Below, one piece after another: positions 36,651-48,060 of a stretch of 64,000 bases of DNA. The notes under the pieces are model-generated. The model was not told where the DNA came from, ran no database searches, and saw nothing but the letters and a program-made list of their open reading frames with translations. How positions within the stretch are numbered: position 1 is the first letter of the stretch; every line of letters begins with the position of its first letter. Origin of the DNA: Toxotes chatareus (taxonomy: Eukaryota; Chordata; Actinopteri; Toxotidae); assembly GCA_016801885.1 (NCBI GenBank), contig CM028885.1, positions 20,905,834 through 20,969,833 of the forward strand. Direction: 5' to 3'. The translations under genes were made by a program, and so were the position numbers.

Positions 36651-37540
36651 ACCCTCACTTTGTTCCTTTAGGTTATATTCCTCTGCTTTTCTTTCCAAAC
36701 ATGTTTTCTAAAATGTCACCACTGATGTGCAACAGTTTCCCTAAGCTATGAAATGCCAAATCATTACATATCACAGTTCCACCCTGTTTTTACACACAGT
36801 TCCTTAAGCTTGTCCCTGTCAAGACATGACACAGTCCAGGTCTGTGAGCTGACAGTGGGGGAAAAAAAGGCTGGTGGTTATGCTGCAATACTGCAAAACT
36901 ACTTCATTTTAATTTAAATGCGAACGGTCGTTTCCTTTTTTTACGTGCATGTTGCACTGCTGCACTGAGCACGGGGAGAAAACTGTTTTGGTTACAGTCA
37001 GCCCGTCGACAGTGAAGCAAACCACCACAGGCAGGCAAGAAGCCAGTATTTATTTTCACCAGTGCCCATGCCCAGTAATTGGCTCTTGCCCAGCAACACT
37101 CATGCAAAGTGGGGGGTCCCCGGCTGCACCCCGCCGGCCTGCTGCTGAATCTCTCAGCACCGTCTCCATCCAGCAATGTCATTTTCACAGGATTCAGATA
37201 CAGAAAAACTGGACTGACGTGCTCCCTCTCTTCACTCAGCAGCCAGGTTACTGCATGAAAAGCTGCTGTCACCACTGCCTTGTTATCTTATTGAATTAGG
37301 AAATATTAGTTGATTTGTGCTGGGGGGGGCTACGTGCACTGACAGAACAAAAAAAAAAAAGGCACAGTTGATGAGAGAGGAGATGAGGGCTTTCAAAAGC
37401 TATCCAGCCTGTCATTAGCTACACTGAATGCAGCAGCTAATGTGTGGGAAGGACGTGCATGCCAGTCCTCTACACTGTACACACACAATACACACAGGCG
37501 CCTAGGATAATGGATGCACTTGAATGCCTCATACATTCGA

Positions 37541-37553
37541 GGGGGGGGGGGGG
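37541..37553. repeat. Poly(G) run
   Basis: Thirteen consecutive G bases; a possible G-quadruplex former or assembly-sensitive site. Confidence 0.9.
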
Positions 37554-37589
37554 TGAATTATCATTAACATTCACGCTGTAATTCCACAT

Positions 37590-38250
37590 ATTAAAAAGAT
37601 GGAACCGAGGAGAAAACCGAAGGTAGATTTGACGGATTCGTTGTGCGCACAGCGGACACCGAGGGCTCTGCGTTCAAAGATGCATTATCGTCTTAACGTT
37701 GGTCGCTGTGTCGGATGGACAATACAAAAAAAAAAAAAAAATCATGTAGAAACCCTCGCTTCGTGACTCCGCGGCTCCCCTGCGGACGGTCACTTCAAAC
37801 ACTGCCATTTCTCTGCGCGTAAGACCCACAACAAAAGCACAAAAAGACCGCCACTAACCTTGGTCCGGTCGCCTCTTGTTATCCACTTGTTACAATGGAA
37901 ATTTAACACCATGGATCCACAGTTAAGTTTCCTGGCAGTCGGACAGAAACGCAGCACGCAGCCGAACTGGGCCGAAACTGAAGCAAATGAATAAATAAAT
38001 AAATAGATAAACAAATACACGCTTGAGGAAGAAGTGTGCGTAAAAAAACAAAAAAACAAAAACAAAAGTGAGGCTGGGTGCTTTCGCAAGGAACCGTCTG
38101 CACACAACGGAGGGGGAAAAGGTTGTGTCTTCAAACAGCTGTTTTCCAAAATGGAGTTAGCCGTGTCTGAGCCAATCAGAGTCCGCCTGTGGAGGCTCCC
38201 ACTCCTCTGTGGGCTGGAGCCAACGCCACACTGCACTGAGGATCAAACAC
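37590..38250 (-). promoter_or_regulatory. pkig: Putative main pkig promoter and 5' non-coding exon
   Basis: CpG-enriched relative to its flanks. On the minus strand an exon-like stretch ends at 37859 in ggaccaag followed by the donor gttagtgg. An inverted CCAAT box (tctgattggctc on the minus strand, about 38167-38178) lies upstream, where an NF-Y site would be expected relative to a start near 38.1 kb. A 148-codon minus-strand open frame crosses this region (37790-38236), but it runs through the proposed donor and has no family features, so I treat it as non-coding. Confidence 0.5.
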
Positions 38251-38261
38251 TCACAGATTAT

Positions 38262-38306
38262 ACATCTGTTTTCTTTTTCTTTTTTTTCTTTTTTTTTTTT
38301 TTTTTT
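38262..38306. repeat. T/C-rich homopolymer tract upstream of pkig
   Basis: Long T runs broken by single C, followed by a short G run. Confidence 0.85.
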
Positions 38307-38769
38307 GTTGGGGGGGCATTTTAGCTTTCATGTCATGACAGTTTTATTTAAACGCACATCAAACCAGCAGACACCCCAGCTGATTAGATGTCCTGGCAGG
38401 GAACCCCCACATGTGTCCTGATGTTGGTTTTGGTGAGATTGTTTAACTCTGCACCCTGAACATGGAGGGAGGTCAGCAGTGATGTATCATACACTCAGTT
38501 TATTACATACACATAGCCATGGCCTGATCAGACCACCTAAGGGGGGGGGGGGGGGCCGGGCCAAATATTTGTTGTTGGGACCCAAAATTGACCCCCGTGT
38601 ACATGTTTCATTATGACCCCAGGAACCAAGAAACCTTCTTGATAGCTTATGAGTTGTTTTAAGTAAAAGATAAATCACAGATTCCAGCCTCTTAAAAGAG
38701 AATATTTGTTGGTTTTGGGTGGATTTTTCTGGTAGAAAAGTAAACATTCTGTATTTGTGTTTTTGACTG

Positions 38770-38895
38770 TGGCTCAAAAGAAAGTTTCTGCCATTTTCTG
38801 ACATTTTATAAACCAAACAATCCGTTGATCATTAAAGAAAAGTATTGCCAGGAGTATTGATAATAAAAAGAAACAGTGGTTGCAGCTGGCAGTCA
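38770..38895 (-). repeat. Dispersed repeat, attatcgattaat family, partial
   Basis: Reverse orientation: tgccattttctgacatttta, then aaccaaacaatccgttgatc, ending gtggttgcagctgg. Confidence 0.65.
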
Positions 38896-38897
38896 AA

Positions 38898-38975
38898 TCT
38901 AAGGCAAGGCAAGGTTTATTTATATAGCACCATTCGTACACAAGGTAATTCATAGTTCATCAAATCTAAGTATCA
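38898..38975. repeat. Fragment of a ggcaaggtttatttatatagcac repeat
   Basis: ctaaggcaaggcaaggttta followed by tttatatagcacc and cacaaggtaattcatag is the conserved end of a very abundant fish repeat as I remember it. Confidence 0.55.
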
Positions 38976-39884
38976 TAGGCTGAGAAATCCTGGTTTTTAG
39001 TATAAACCAAGCTCCAAAATGCTGAATCCTACATTTCCCATAATGCAACCCTATCTTTTCATTACACCCACCAAACCCTAGTTTGTTCCTCTCATGTATC
39101 ACCACTACATTCAAGTCACTGATCTAAGCACCTGATTCTCTGAGTCTCTGTCCTGAAAGACTCCTTTAACAATCTGGATGAAAAACTGTCCGTCAAATTA
39201 ACTGAACTTTGTGTTTAAAATCGGCGGAGAGCTCCTTTAACTGATCTGCCTTTTGTCTTCATGTTTTGATATGAGCTCCTACTACACGAGTGTACAGCCC
39301 ACAGTCAGTCTTGCTCACTAAATGAATGCCATGGAAACTGAAAACCAACAGCGTAGGCTGTGTGGAGTTAAAATAAAGTCAAAATCTCATGAAAGAGACA
39401 GAACAAATTAATGAGTTCTGTGTAAGTGCTCCAGATGGCACTGGTCCAGTATCAAACCAGCAGACTCACATGCCAAACCTATTTTAATCTTGACTTCAAG
39501 ACAAAGCTCTTCATTGTTTAAATTTACTCATAGTTCCACATTTTCATCTGTTAGGTGTATTTTCTAATACTTTCTAATACTGCAATATTTTGGAACCACT
39601 TCAGTTAAATCCACCAAGGTCACCTGAGCTCAGACCACCATGCTAAGCTCTACTGGCCTGATGGAAATTTAAAGCGTGGAGTCACGTCTATCATGCAAGG
39701 TTTTCCGAATGTTAACATGACTTACACACATGGCTCACCCATCTGCTTGTAATTAATGTCCTCTTTACCCCGAGGAGTTCTCACTGTCTTTAGAATATTG
39801 TATAATACAGGCTGGATAATTACACAATCATTGTTTTTTGTTTTTTTTTTTTATTTTTTTATGTAAAAAAATAAAACCATTTCT

Positions 39885-40815
39885 CCAGTGGTGGAAAGGA
39901 ACAAAGTGTGTGTATACTGAATTTAAGAATCCTTTACTTAAGTAAAAGTATTAACACAACAATTTGAAAATACAAGTCAAATTTCTGCATTTTAATTAAA
40001 TACAGTAAAAGTAGAGAAGTTTTACCGTGTCAGCTAAATGTGCTTGAAGTTCTTGCTTTGCAGAAAAATGGTCCCTGTCAGTGATATAATTATGACATTA
40101 TTAAACTGTTAATTGATGCATCAGTGTGCGAGTAGCATTTTACTGTTGTTGCTGGAGCAGGTGGAGCGTGTTTTAATTAGTGTGTGTACTGTTGTGTAGT
40201 TGGACGCAGTGATTCCCAGCCCAGGGATGAGACCCTCTGAAGGATCAGAGGGGTCATGAGATGATTAATGAGCGTGACATCGGGATCCAATTAGACACTG
40301 TGCTTTCGCAAAGGGTCACAGTCCAACTACAGCTGGTTAGGAAGATCTGGTTTATTATTTAACAAGGCATTTTTTATAAGCTTATCATGTTTTTTTTAAA
40401 TGCATTTTTTTTAAGTGCAGTGCTTAAGTTATTTAACTTCCCACAGCTGTTTGACAGCCATAATTACTATTGATTTGCACATTAAAGTCTCACAAATCAT
40501 TTGATCATTTAGTAAAACATGATGCATTGCTACACATTAAACAGTAATGTTCATGTATAGGTAACACTAATAATTAAACTTTGCTCCACTTCCACTCACA
40601 AGCTACAACCTTAAAATGGTGCTTAAATCTTAATGTGTCTGTAATAATAATAATTTATATATTTCCATTACAATCATAAAGGGACATTTTGTTTTTAAGA
40701 CTCATGTATTTTTACTGAAGATTGTTTTTTAATGCAGGACCTTTACTTATAATGGAGTATTTTTACAGTGTGGTATAAAGTAAAAAAAATCTGAACACTT
40801 CTTCCACCACTGTAT
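39885..40815. repeat. Two opposed ends of the aagtaaaagtac repeat family
   Basis: The left end starts ccagtggtggaaaggaac and reads tttacttaagtaaaagtatt in plus orientation. The right end (40690-40815) finishes cacttcttccaccactgta, the reverse complement of that start. The pair could be one composite inverted insertion of about 930 bases or two independent insertions. Confidence 0.6.
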
Positions 40816-42607
40816 TTCAGATGTCTTCGGGGACCCGTGAGCCCAGTTTGGGAAATGCTGCTCAAGTCAGCTGCAATTATGCTGTGAAAATACCCACAAC
40901 TTCCCCAGAGCCTGCAGCATACCACCATCCCCTGCCAACAACAGCATCCACAGCACAAACAAGACACAAATAGCACTTTCTCAGTTTGAGTTTTACTTTA
41001 CTGTCCACACTACCAACGATAAATATCCTGCAACACAATACAGCTTAGAGTCACAAACATGCTTAAAATAAAAATATAAAAGACCGAACAAAATGATTCA
41101 AGTTAGCGTCAGGCTACCACATGAAAACAGATCCAACATTATTGCACATTTCTGTACATGGCCTGGTGTAAAGTTTGGCAAACCAGGTCTCTATAGAGTC
41201 AGGACCGAACGTTCCGAGTCCAGTGATCATTAATGGCCCTGTGTTAAGACCGCGCGATGAAACACAGGCAAACAGGTCAAAAAAGGTTAACAAAAAAACA
41301 TAAGGCAGATTATCTTAGAAAAATAATCCTCTCAGTAGATTCAAGCCAGAGAAAACTAAAGCATCAGATAAACAAAGGCCCTGAAATACTGTGTATGAGC
41401 GAGAAACTGAATTAAAAACATTTACCGGTGAAACTATGACATTACTCTCTCTCTCCACCTACTTCTACTTACTGACACCGATGTGTATCCACCATTATGT
41501 AAAACAATCCCTGATGACAATAAACACAAATATTGCTTTGGTACACACAAATCCAACAGGATTTATGATGCATCCCTAGGTGAATCTACTGATTAACAAC
41601 AGTTTAAGGCAATGTATTAGATGGTTACCAACACAAAAAACTGTCTCCATTTTTCTTTGATCAGTTGAAGGGTGATGTAACTGTACAGACAAAGCACTAA
41701 TGTCAGTCTGTGACTGTCAGTTTGCAGATACCAGTCAAACCGAAGAGATGTGAGTTTGAGAAGCTGTTTTTTGAATTATTCCTCTGGAAAACATTAAGTG
41801 ATAGATTTGTATTTCACATGTTTGTCCTAAAACAACACTCATGCCCATTTGTACATTAAAGCAGTTGTAGCTTGTCGTATTAAGTCTTTCTGTTCATCAT
41901 GGCCATTTAGAGAGCCCTTCTTAACATGCTCTCAAAGGACGAGATGGGTGAAAAAAAAAATCCACATTCCAGATAAAAATGGATTTCAAAGTTCAGATAA
42001 AGCTAATATGAGGCTTCTGCAGCTTCATATTGTGTTTTTGTTTCAGTGCTGTGCTGCTGTGGACAGCTGAGAACATAAATAGGAAATTCTGAACCCAAAA
42101 ACAAAAACAGCAACCTAACTAAGCAGATGCCCGCTTCATTCAGCTGAGGCCTCATATTAGCTTCAGCTAAACACAAAATGAGGACCGTGGATCCGTCCCC
42201 TCCATGTCTCTGACATTGGAAGCACATTACGAAGGCATATTTTAATGGCCAGTATGGGCAGGAGGAATGTTTACATCGAGCAAAACCTGACAGTTGAAAA
42301 AAAATGTGAAGCTGTCCTTTACTGTAAATACCAGAAATCAATTTGTAGAGGTCACCAATAAAGTCTAAACATGCACCGGCTCATGTCAAAAGCCTCTTTG
42401 CATGAGTCTGCAGCTGCCTTGGAACCATGATTGAATGCTGGGCTATGTGTAAATTGGAGAAGACAACCTGCCTAAAGTAGTGCTGCTTTGTTAGTAAAAT
42501 AAATCATGTTTAATATTGGCAACTTGCCCTATAAAGGTCTACACACGTTTCAGATGAAACACAAACTGTCCTCTCAGTGATGGGAGTCTACGCATCTACA
42601 GTGTGCA

Positions 42608-45288
42608 TCAGTAACAATAGTAAAGTTGGGAGCGCAGCCCCCTAAAGGTGTCGTCGTCCTGCCCACTGGTCTGCACTCCTTCAAACAGCATGGAGTCTGG
42701 GAGCACCACGCCCTCTAGTGGATCTGGCTGGCAAAACTCCACTATAAACTCCTCCTCACAGTCCAGCAGCAGCCTGGACCACGCACACATGTCCAGTTGG
42801 CCCGCGGTGCCACCGTACTCCTCCGGCAGGACCGAGCGGGGGATGTTACGGTGCAGAGAGCGCAGGTCGGAGCCGTGGAGGATGTACTGTCAGAGAGGAC
42901 GGCAAGGACACCACGTCAGTGACATCACCGGCTTCATTATTTAAAGTGGCTATGATCAATATTTCATGTAATGTGGAAGGTGTTACTCGTAGCAATGAAC
43001 CCTCAAAGAATAATATGCCCGACAGAGCTTTATAACTTCTTTCAGCTCTTTGTTTTGGTTCTGCAGCTTTACTTTTGGTTCACTCACTAAATGCCATCTG
43101 TCCCCCACACCAGACAACACCAGATAGTTTGTGAACACACTGGAGCAACTAGCAGTTAAAGAGCCAGAAATTTCCCTCAGGAGCTTGTGGAGCACAAACC
43201 CGAGCTAAGAGGAAAGTGAATATTGGACTTAGATTCATCAAGTGGCCAGAAAAAAAAACAACTCTAAATGCTAATCTTGCTCTGTATCTGCTGATTGTGT
43301 AAACAAGTAACTGTATGCTAACAGGTTTGTTGTGTTTACAGTTTGTTTCTGTTGCCTCCAAAAATCAAAACTCTGTTATGTGGTATGTTTAAATGAACAA
43401 AACCACCCCTCTCATGAAAATGGTAAAATAAAGGAAGAGAAAATGCTTGGCCTTCCAGTTTGACTGATGAAAATAGGCCGGCATTTTGCAGAACAAGCTG
43501 CGGATAAAAGGGAGGCACCCGATTCAAAACAGGCCTTTGTTTCAGACAAAAGAGTCAGAGACAATTCAAGGACAATAGTTACCCTCTCTGCCATCTTCTC
43601 CTTCAGAAACGGCTTAATTATAGCAAAGATGCCTTTGAAAATCCTGGGCTCGTTAATTATGTTAACAGCCTTGATTCTGATTGGAAACCCATCCTGTGAA
43701 TTAGAAGAGAAACTGCATTCAGAATAGTCAGCTGGTCCTTGTCAAGCGGTTCACGTGTGTTTTGTGTGCTCATGCAAATATCACACACTCTGCAGTCACG
43801 ACAAAACTCAACAGGCAGAGCTCAAGAGCCATTGTTTTAAAGTGGCTTTTTTCTCATGTCAAGTCATATTTACTGCCGTCTCATTAAAAAACTAAATCCC
43901 CTTTGGAGTAAATGCTGCAATCACACATCTAAGGAAAACATATGTACTTTAAACACATCATAGGATGTTACACTTCTGTCAGATAGTATATATAATCTCT
44001 ATGATCAGAGTTCTAACCTGGAGGATGCTCACAACTTTTTTGGCAAGGAACGGGCCTGGATTGGATGCTTGTGACATTCCCACTCCGGTGTAGTCGGCTA
44101 AGATGACGAGGCCGTTCACCTGCGTTTCCTCCGGCTGGATAAGTTTCTCCAGAGTCAGATAAATGGCCCTCACATTGTCAACAAATGGATAATCATTTGG
44201 TTTCCATTTTCCTGTAAAAGGAGACCGTGGTGAGTAACTGTAGATCATGAGTAAAGCACATACTGGAAGAACTGTCAGTAACTGGCAATTAGTCAGAGAG
44301 AGATTTCAAAAGAGCACATTGGGTCTGAGCACTTCTGAGTAATCTGACAGCCTAATGAAGAACAGTAATTATAGAATGGTTAAGTCACTGCAAAACAGCT
44401 GAATTCTCCGACCTGGTCGGAGACACAGGATGTATCTTCCGTTGGGGTCCGGCTGCGGCAGGACTGTGAGAAAGCCCAGGTCCAGGACGTGCTTTACTGT
44501 GGATGGCTTCAGGTCCTGGAACACCTCTGGCCAAGCTTTACGACCTGCGTGGTAATTGAGCAGCAGCTGCAGGGCACGGTCGTAGTCAAACTTCCTGGCC
44601 CGCAGGAAGCGCAGGAGGAAGGCGTCGTCCAGCCTTGTCCTGAGATTGGGCTGTTCCTGTAGAGTCAGGTCAGCCAAAATCACAAGAGATTATATATTTT
44701 AAATCTTGGCCAAACAAATTATCATCTTGTGCAACAAGATTAAAAATATTATTTTGGCACTTCAGGGACTAAATATATGACATTAATGTCATATTGCTAT
44801 TTATTTATTTATACTTGAATTAAGTGCAAGTACCTCAAAGCTATACTTAAGTACAGTACTTGAGTAAATGCACTGATTTACTTCCGGTCACTGGCATTCA
44901 GTGCTTTCATTACTTGACAGTTTTTGGGGGATATAGGGACAAGGTCTTGTCTAATGTTTGGGATGTTTTCTATCAAGCTGACCTGTCCTACTTTAAATGT
45001 TACTGACATACAGTATATAGTACGTTTTTTAATGGTTTTTATGGAGTCACAATATGGCATAAAATCACAAAGTAAAACCTTCAGTATCATGTCTCTCAGA
45101 GCTTGGACATCCCGGAGACGCCACTCTGGTTTTTCCTGGAGCTCCTCCCGTGCCTTGGCCACCAGTTCAGGGGTCAGGGTGCAGGAATAGATGGGCGGAG
45201 GGGGCCCCGGGAACCAGCTGTGCCCTGCAGCTGCTGATGGGTCCACTGGGGGAGACCGGAGGTCGATGGACTCATGCTGATCGGCCAT
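42608..45288 (-). CDS. ttpal: Alpha-tocopherol transfer protein-like, complete, 5 coding exons
   Basis: CRAL-TRIO family protein, presumed to carry a hydrophobic ligand between membranes; the physiological ligand is not established. Minus-strand exons: 45288-45079, 44656-44413, 44211-44018, 43693-43583, 42886-42608. They join in phase to 1038 nt, 345 residues (human, as I recall, 342). The N-terminal helical CRAL-TRIO-N region spans roughly residues 38-105 (LTPELVAKAREELQEKPEWR, later FLLRFLRARKFDYDRAL). The lipid-binding CRAL-TRIO domain follows to about residue 280, with ETQVNGLVILADYTGVGMSQ, INEPRIFKGIFAIIKPFLKE and the closing LPEEYGGTAGQLD. The C-terminus SQLYYCY matches the human ending pattern. 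The start is the ATG opening MADQHESIDLRSPP; an acceptor about 18 bases upstream shows that the 5' UTR is spliced. Lies tail to head with hnf4a. Confidence 0.96.
44800..44885. repeat. aagtaaaagtac-family fragment in ttpal intron 1
   Basis: gtgcaagtacctcaaagcta followed by acttaagtacagtacttgag. Confidence 0.6.
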
Positions 45289-45639
45289 GGACTGACTGGG
45301 AGAAGCTGTTTAGAAAGCAACACACAAAGAGGCACTTAGTGTGAAAACACTACATCTTAGACAGAAGCTAACAGTGCCAGCCCAGAACCTAGAAGTACTG
45401 AGATCTTTTACTGCATTTTAACATAATATATACCCCATTTAAGAATAATATATGGTACTGTGCTAAAATTTTAGGCACTTCAGATGTTTCACAATAACAT
45501 TCCTCTTTCCTCGTTTCTGGGTTTCTTGGGAAATAATGAAACTGCCATGCATATTGAGGGATCAATAGAGGCCCAACAACAAGGTTTTTGCACTGGGTCC
45601 CCTCTGGAGAATTATCCCGGATTCCATCCCATCCCATGG

Positions 45640-45745
45640 GAGTAGAAGTAGCACAGAAATACTCAAGTAAAAGTACCTCAAAACTGTACGTAAGGACAAC
45701 ACTGAGGTAAATGTACTTAGTGCATATCCCACTACCGCATATGCA
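45640..45745. repeat. aagtaaaagtac-family fragment in the ttpal 5' UTR intron
   Basis: actcaagtaaaagtacctca, then aggtaaatgtacttagtgca and cccactacc. Confidence 0.6.
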
Positions 45746-46089
45746 GTGGTTTAGACCAATTAATACCTGAACTGGTTAACAGATATTGGACGTAAAACGT
45801 TCTCTGACACCTGAGAAGCGCAGGAGAGTTCCCTACAAAGCCACAAAGCGTTAACATGCCCGCTGTTTGCGTTTATTCAGCAGTGAGTCAGAGTCTGGCT
45901 AATTCAACCTGACCCTCAGCTCAACCACTGCGACAGAACTAAACTCAGGATAAAGACTGAATACCAACCCGAAAATGCGTTTAAAATGAACCCTCTAGGA
46001 AAGACGTAGATGCCTTTTGTGAGCATCCATTGGCAAGCGGTAAAATTGCTTTTAAAAAACAGCCGTAACGACCCAAAGCCACAGCGTCG

Positions 46090-46300
46090 GAAAAAAAAAA
46101 TCACAACGGACCTGTCAGGAAAATCCTTTTTCCGGGTCCAAAAATGGCGCTCTCTCATTGGTCCATTTACAACATGTGATACGCTGTGACGCAGCGGAGC
46201 CGTCGTGCGGTACGTCTGTTGTTTTGATAGCTGTGCTGCCTTCACTGATATCGGGAAAATAGCAAACACAATGAGTCGCATACTGAAAATTGAAACCACT
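46090..46300 (-). promoter_or_regulatory. ttpal: Putative ttpal promoter and 5' non-coding exon
   Basis: On the minus strand an exon-like stretch ends at 46112 (ttcctgacag) before the donor gtccgttg, which can splice to the acceptor at 45306-45307. Upstream are an inverted CCAAT box (cattgg on the plus strand, about 46157-46162) and a CRE-like ctgcgtcacag. A YY1-like caaaaatggcgc lies on the plus strand at about 46138-46149. There is no TATA box. These are the usual parts of a CpG-type ubiquitous promoter. Confidence 0.5.
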
Positions 46301-47250
46301 GGTTCATGGTTTTTATATAGAATATTAATCTGGGAAGTAACTACAAACTACAGTATAACTGTAAAATATATGTAGTGGAGTATAATACAAAGTAGCAGAA
46401 AATCAAAATTCTTGAGGATAGTACTTTTAAATTTACTATCCACCACGGATTCGTGCAGTTTTTAAATTTCCTGAACAGGTTATATCTATCGTTTTGTAAA
46501 TGTTTCTGTAAATAAGTTTGTTAAACCATCTGTTTCAGAGGGCCTAAATTTCTTTTTCACATTTTCCCTGGACAGATTGGATGCGTCAGTTACATTTGAA
46601 AGCAGTAGATGGCAGAGTTTTACTGCATCTTACTCAGCTGCAGGCTGCTGCTCTGTCACTACAGGCTACATGACATGTCAGTATCTGCAAGGTATGTTTG
46701 CAACTTCAAATCTGAAAATTTTAAAAACACACAAAGCTTTGTTTAGATGTCTTTAGGGGTGACCTTCATGTCTGAGCCCTCCACTTGTGTACCGCTGTAA
46801 TGGTAATCTAACCTATGTGCTGCATTTAGACTTGACTAAATCCAGAAAATTGGCATTAGCAATGGGTTTTTTTTCATATAGAATATAGGAATATATCTTA
46901 CAAATGGTCGTCATTTCTTTCTCTGTCTTGAATCAGTGCTATCTCTAATGATTTTATGGCAGTTTATCAAGCTGAAGCAACATGTTGCAATAGGCTATCA
47001 GTGAACAAGCAGCACTGCCACGTTGGACCCATTTTTTTTCCTCGAGAGATCATGTCTGATCTCTTTTTTCATGTTGTCCCATTTGTTATTTGAGAATGTT
47101 CTATCCCATTCATTCCTCAGTAAGCTCTTCTCTTTTAATCATACGTAGTATAAAATATGGTCTGCAGAAAATGTAAAAATAGATCTTGAGATTTATTAAT
47201 TCATGTTCACATTGTAAGGCAAAAACAATGCCTGTTTTTGAAAGGCAGTA
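46301..47250. other. Intergenic gap between ttpal and hnf4a
   Basis: No gene seen. AT-rich, with a possible decayed aagtaaaagtac-family piece at about 46330-46450 (tgtagtggagtataatacaa). Confidence 0.5.
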
Positions 47251-48060
47251 CAGGTTACAAGGCACATTTTATTCCATCAGTTAAACCATGACAAAGTACT
47301 TAACAAAAAATAAAATATATATTTTTAAAAACCAATACAACATATTATTGGGAAACATCCTCAGTGTGTCTGCTGCACCACAGAGTTCACCATATGTACC
47401 AAGATTTCTTGGTCTCAGTTTTAACATGTTACATTTTACTACTGTAAATATGCATCTTCCAGCAAATAGAACAAACCACAGATATTTTAGTTACAGAATA
47501 TTTAAGAGACCCCCAAAAGCTGAACTCATTCAAGGAATTTCCTTTTTCTAGCTTTGATAAAAATTTCTGAGTTCATGACTGAAACAATTTCATCACTAAT
47601 GAACATAAAATAAAATACTGTGCAACACTAAATACATGACAATGTAAGGCCTGTTGTAACATTCATAAAGCACTGACATGATCACATCACCATGTCTAAC
47701 AAAAGCCTTACTGCACACACTGAGGCCATGCTAAAAGAAGTGATGTTACGCAGTAATAAACTATACATACAATAATGCATGTCGATCTTACAGAACAACT
47801 GTATGCCTGGGAAGTTTTGCTTATAGCTTTCGCTGAACCGTGAAGCTCAACTGCAGCTGCATGTATGAACAAACAGATCCCTGAAGACTCAGATTAGCAA
47901 TCTGCAAGGAACACAATTGCAATTACATTCTATATATTTAGCTACTTTATTGTTTCAGTCAAGTTAACAGCTTCAATGCTGATTGTGTATAAACTTACAT
48001 ATAAAGACCCTGGCTTAACACAATAAAAAAAAACTGAAGGAATAAGGATTCAGAGGGTTG
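47250..48060 (-). other. hnf4a: hnf4a 3' UTR (extent approximate)
   Basis: Minus-strand polyadenylation candidates after the hnf4a stop are tttatt words at about 47946-47951 and at about 47267-47273. The second would give a 3' UTR near 800 bases. Sequence alone does not decide between them. Confidence 0.4.

Larger units (their letters stand above)
18141..37856 (-). other. pkig: Large 5' UTR intron(s) of pkig
   Basis: The coding exon has an acceptor at its 5' side (ccctctggcag), and the nearest convincing promoter with a donor is near 37.86 kb, so most of this span is inferred intron. It holds many copies of dispersed families, one MITE, microsatellites and a few unique GC-richer islands (about 24880-25210 and 30930-31095). 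No other protein-coding gene is recognised on either strand. Confidence 0.55.
38310..42100. other. Intergenic region between pkig and ttpal
   Basis: No coding exon is recognised on either strand. I looked for the multi-pass SERINC family pattern expected here from human gene order and saw none. Content: a poly(G) run (38541-38555), a reverse attatcgattaat-family copy (about 38770-38895), a ggcaaggcaaggtttatt fragment (about 38898-38975) and two opposed aagtaaaagtac-family ends (39885-40150 and 40690-40815). The rest, about 41.0-42.1 kb, is AT-rich unique DNA that may include distal ttpal 3' UTR. Confidence 0.5.

Noticed and set aside
36904..37299. Overlapping open frames of 123 and 116 codons on opposite strands
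   Set aside because: Mutually antisense, with no recognisable motifs; a locally GC-richer, stop-poor segment is enough explanation.
37790..38236. 148-codon minus-strand open frame at the pkig promoter
   Set aside because: It crosses the proposed pkig 5' exon and donor and encodes Tyr/Leu/Phe runs from an aaata-type repeat; no family features.
38310..42100. A hidden SERINC3 gene, as expected from human synteny
   Set aside because: No exon with transmembrane-rich SERINC motifs was seen in any frame. I cannot exclude very short diverged exons without a search.
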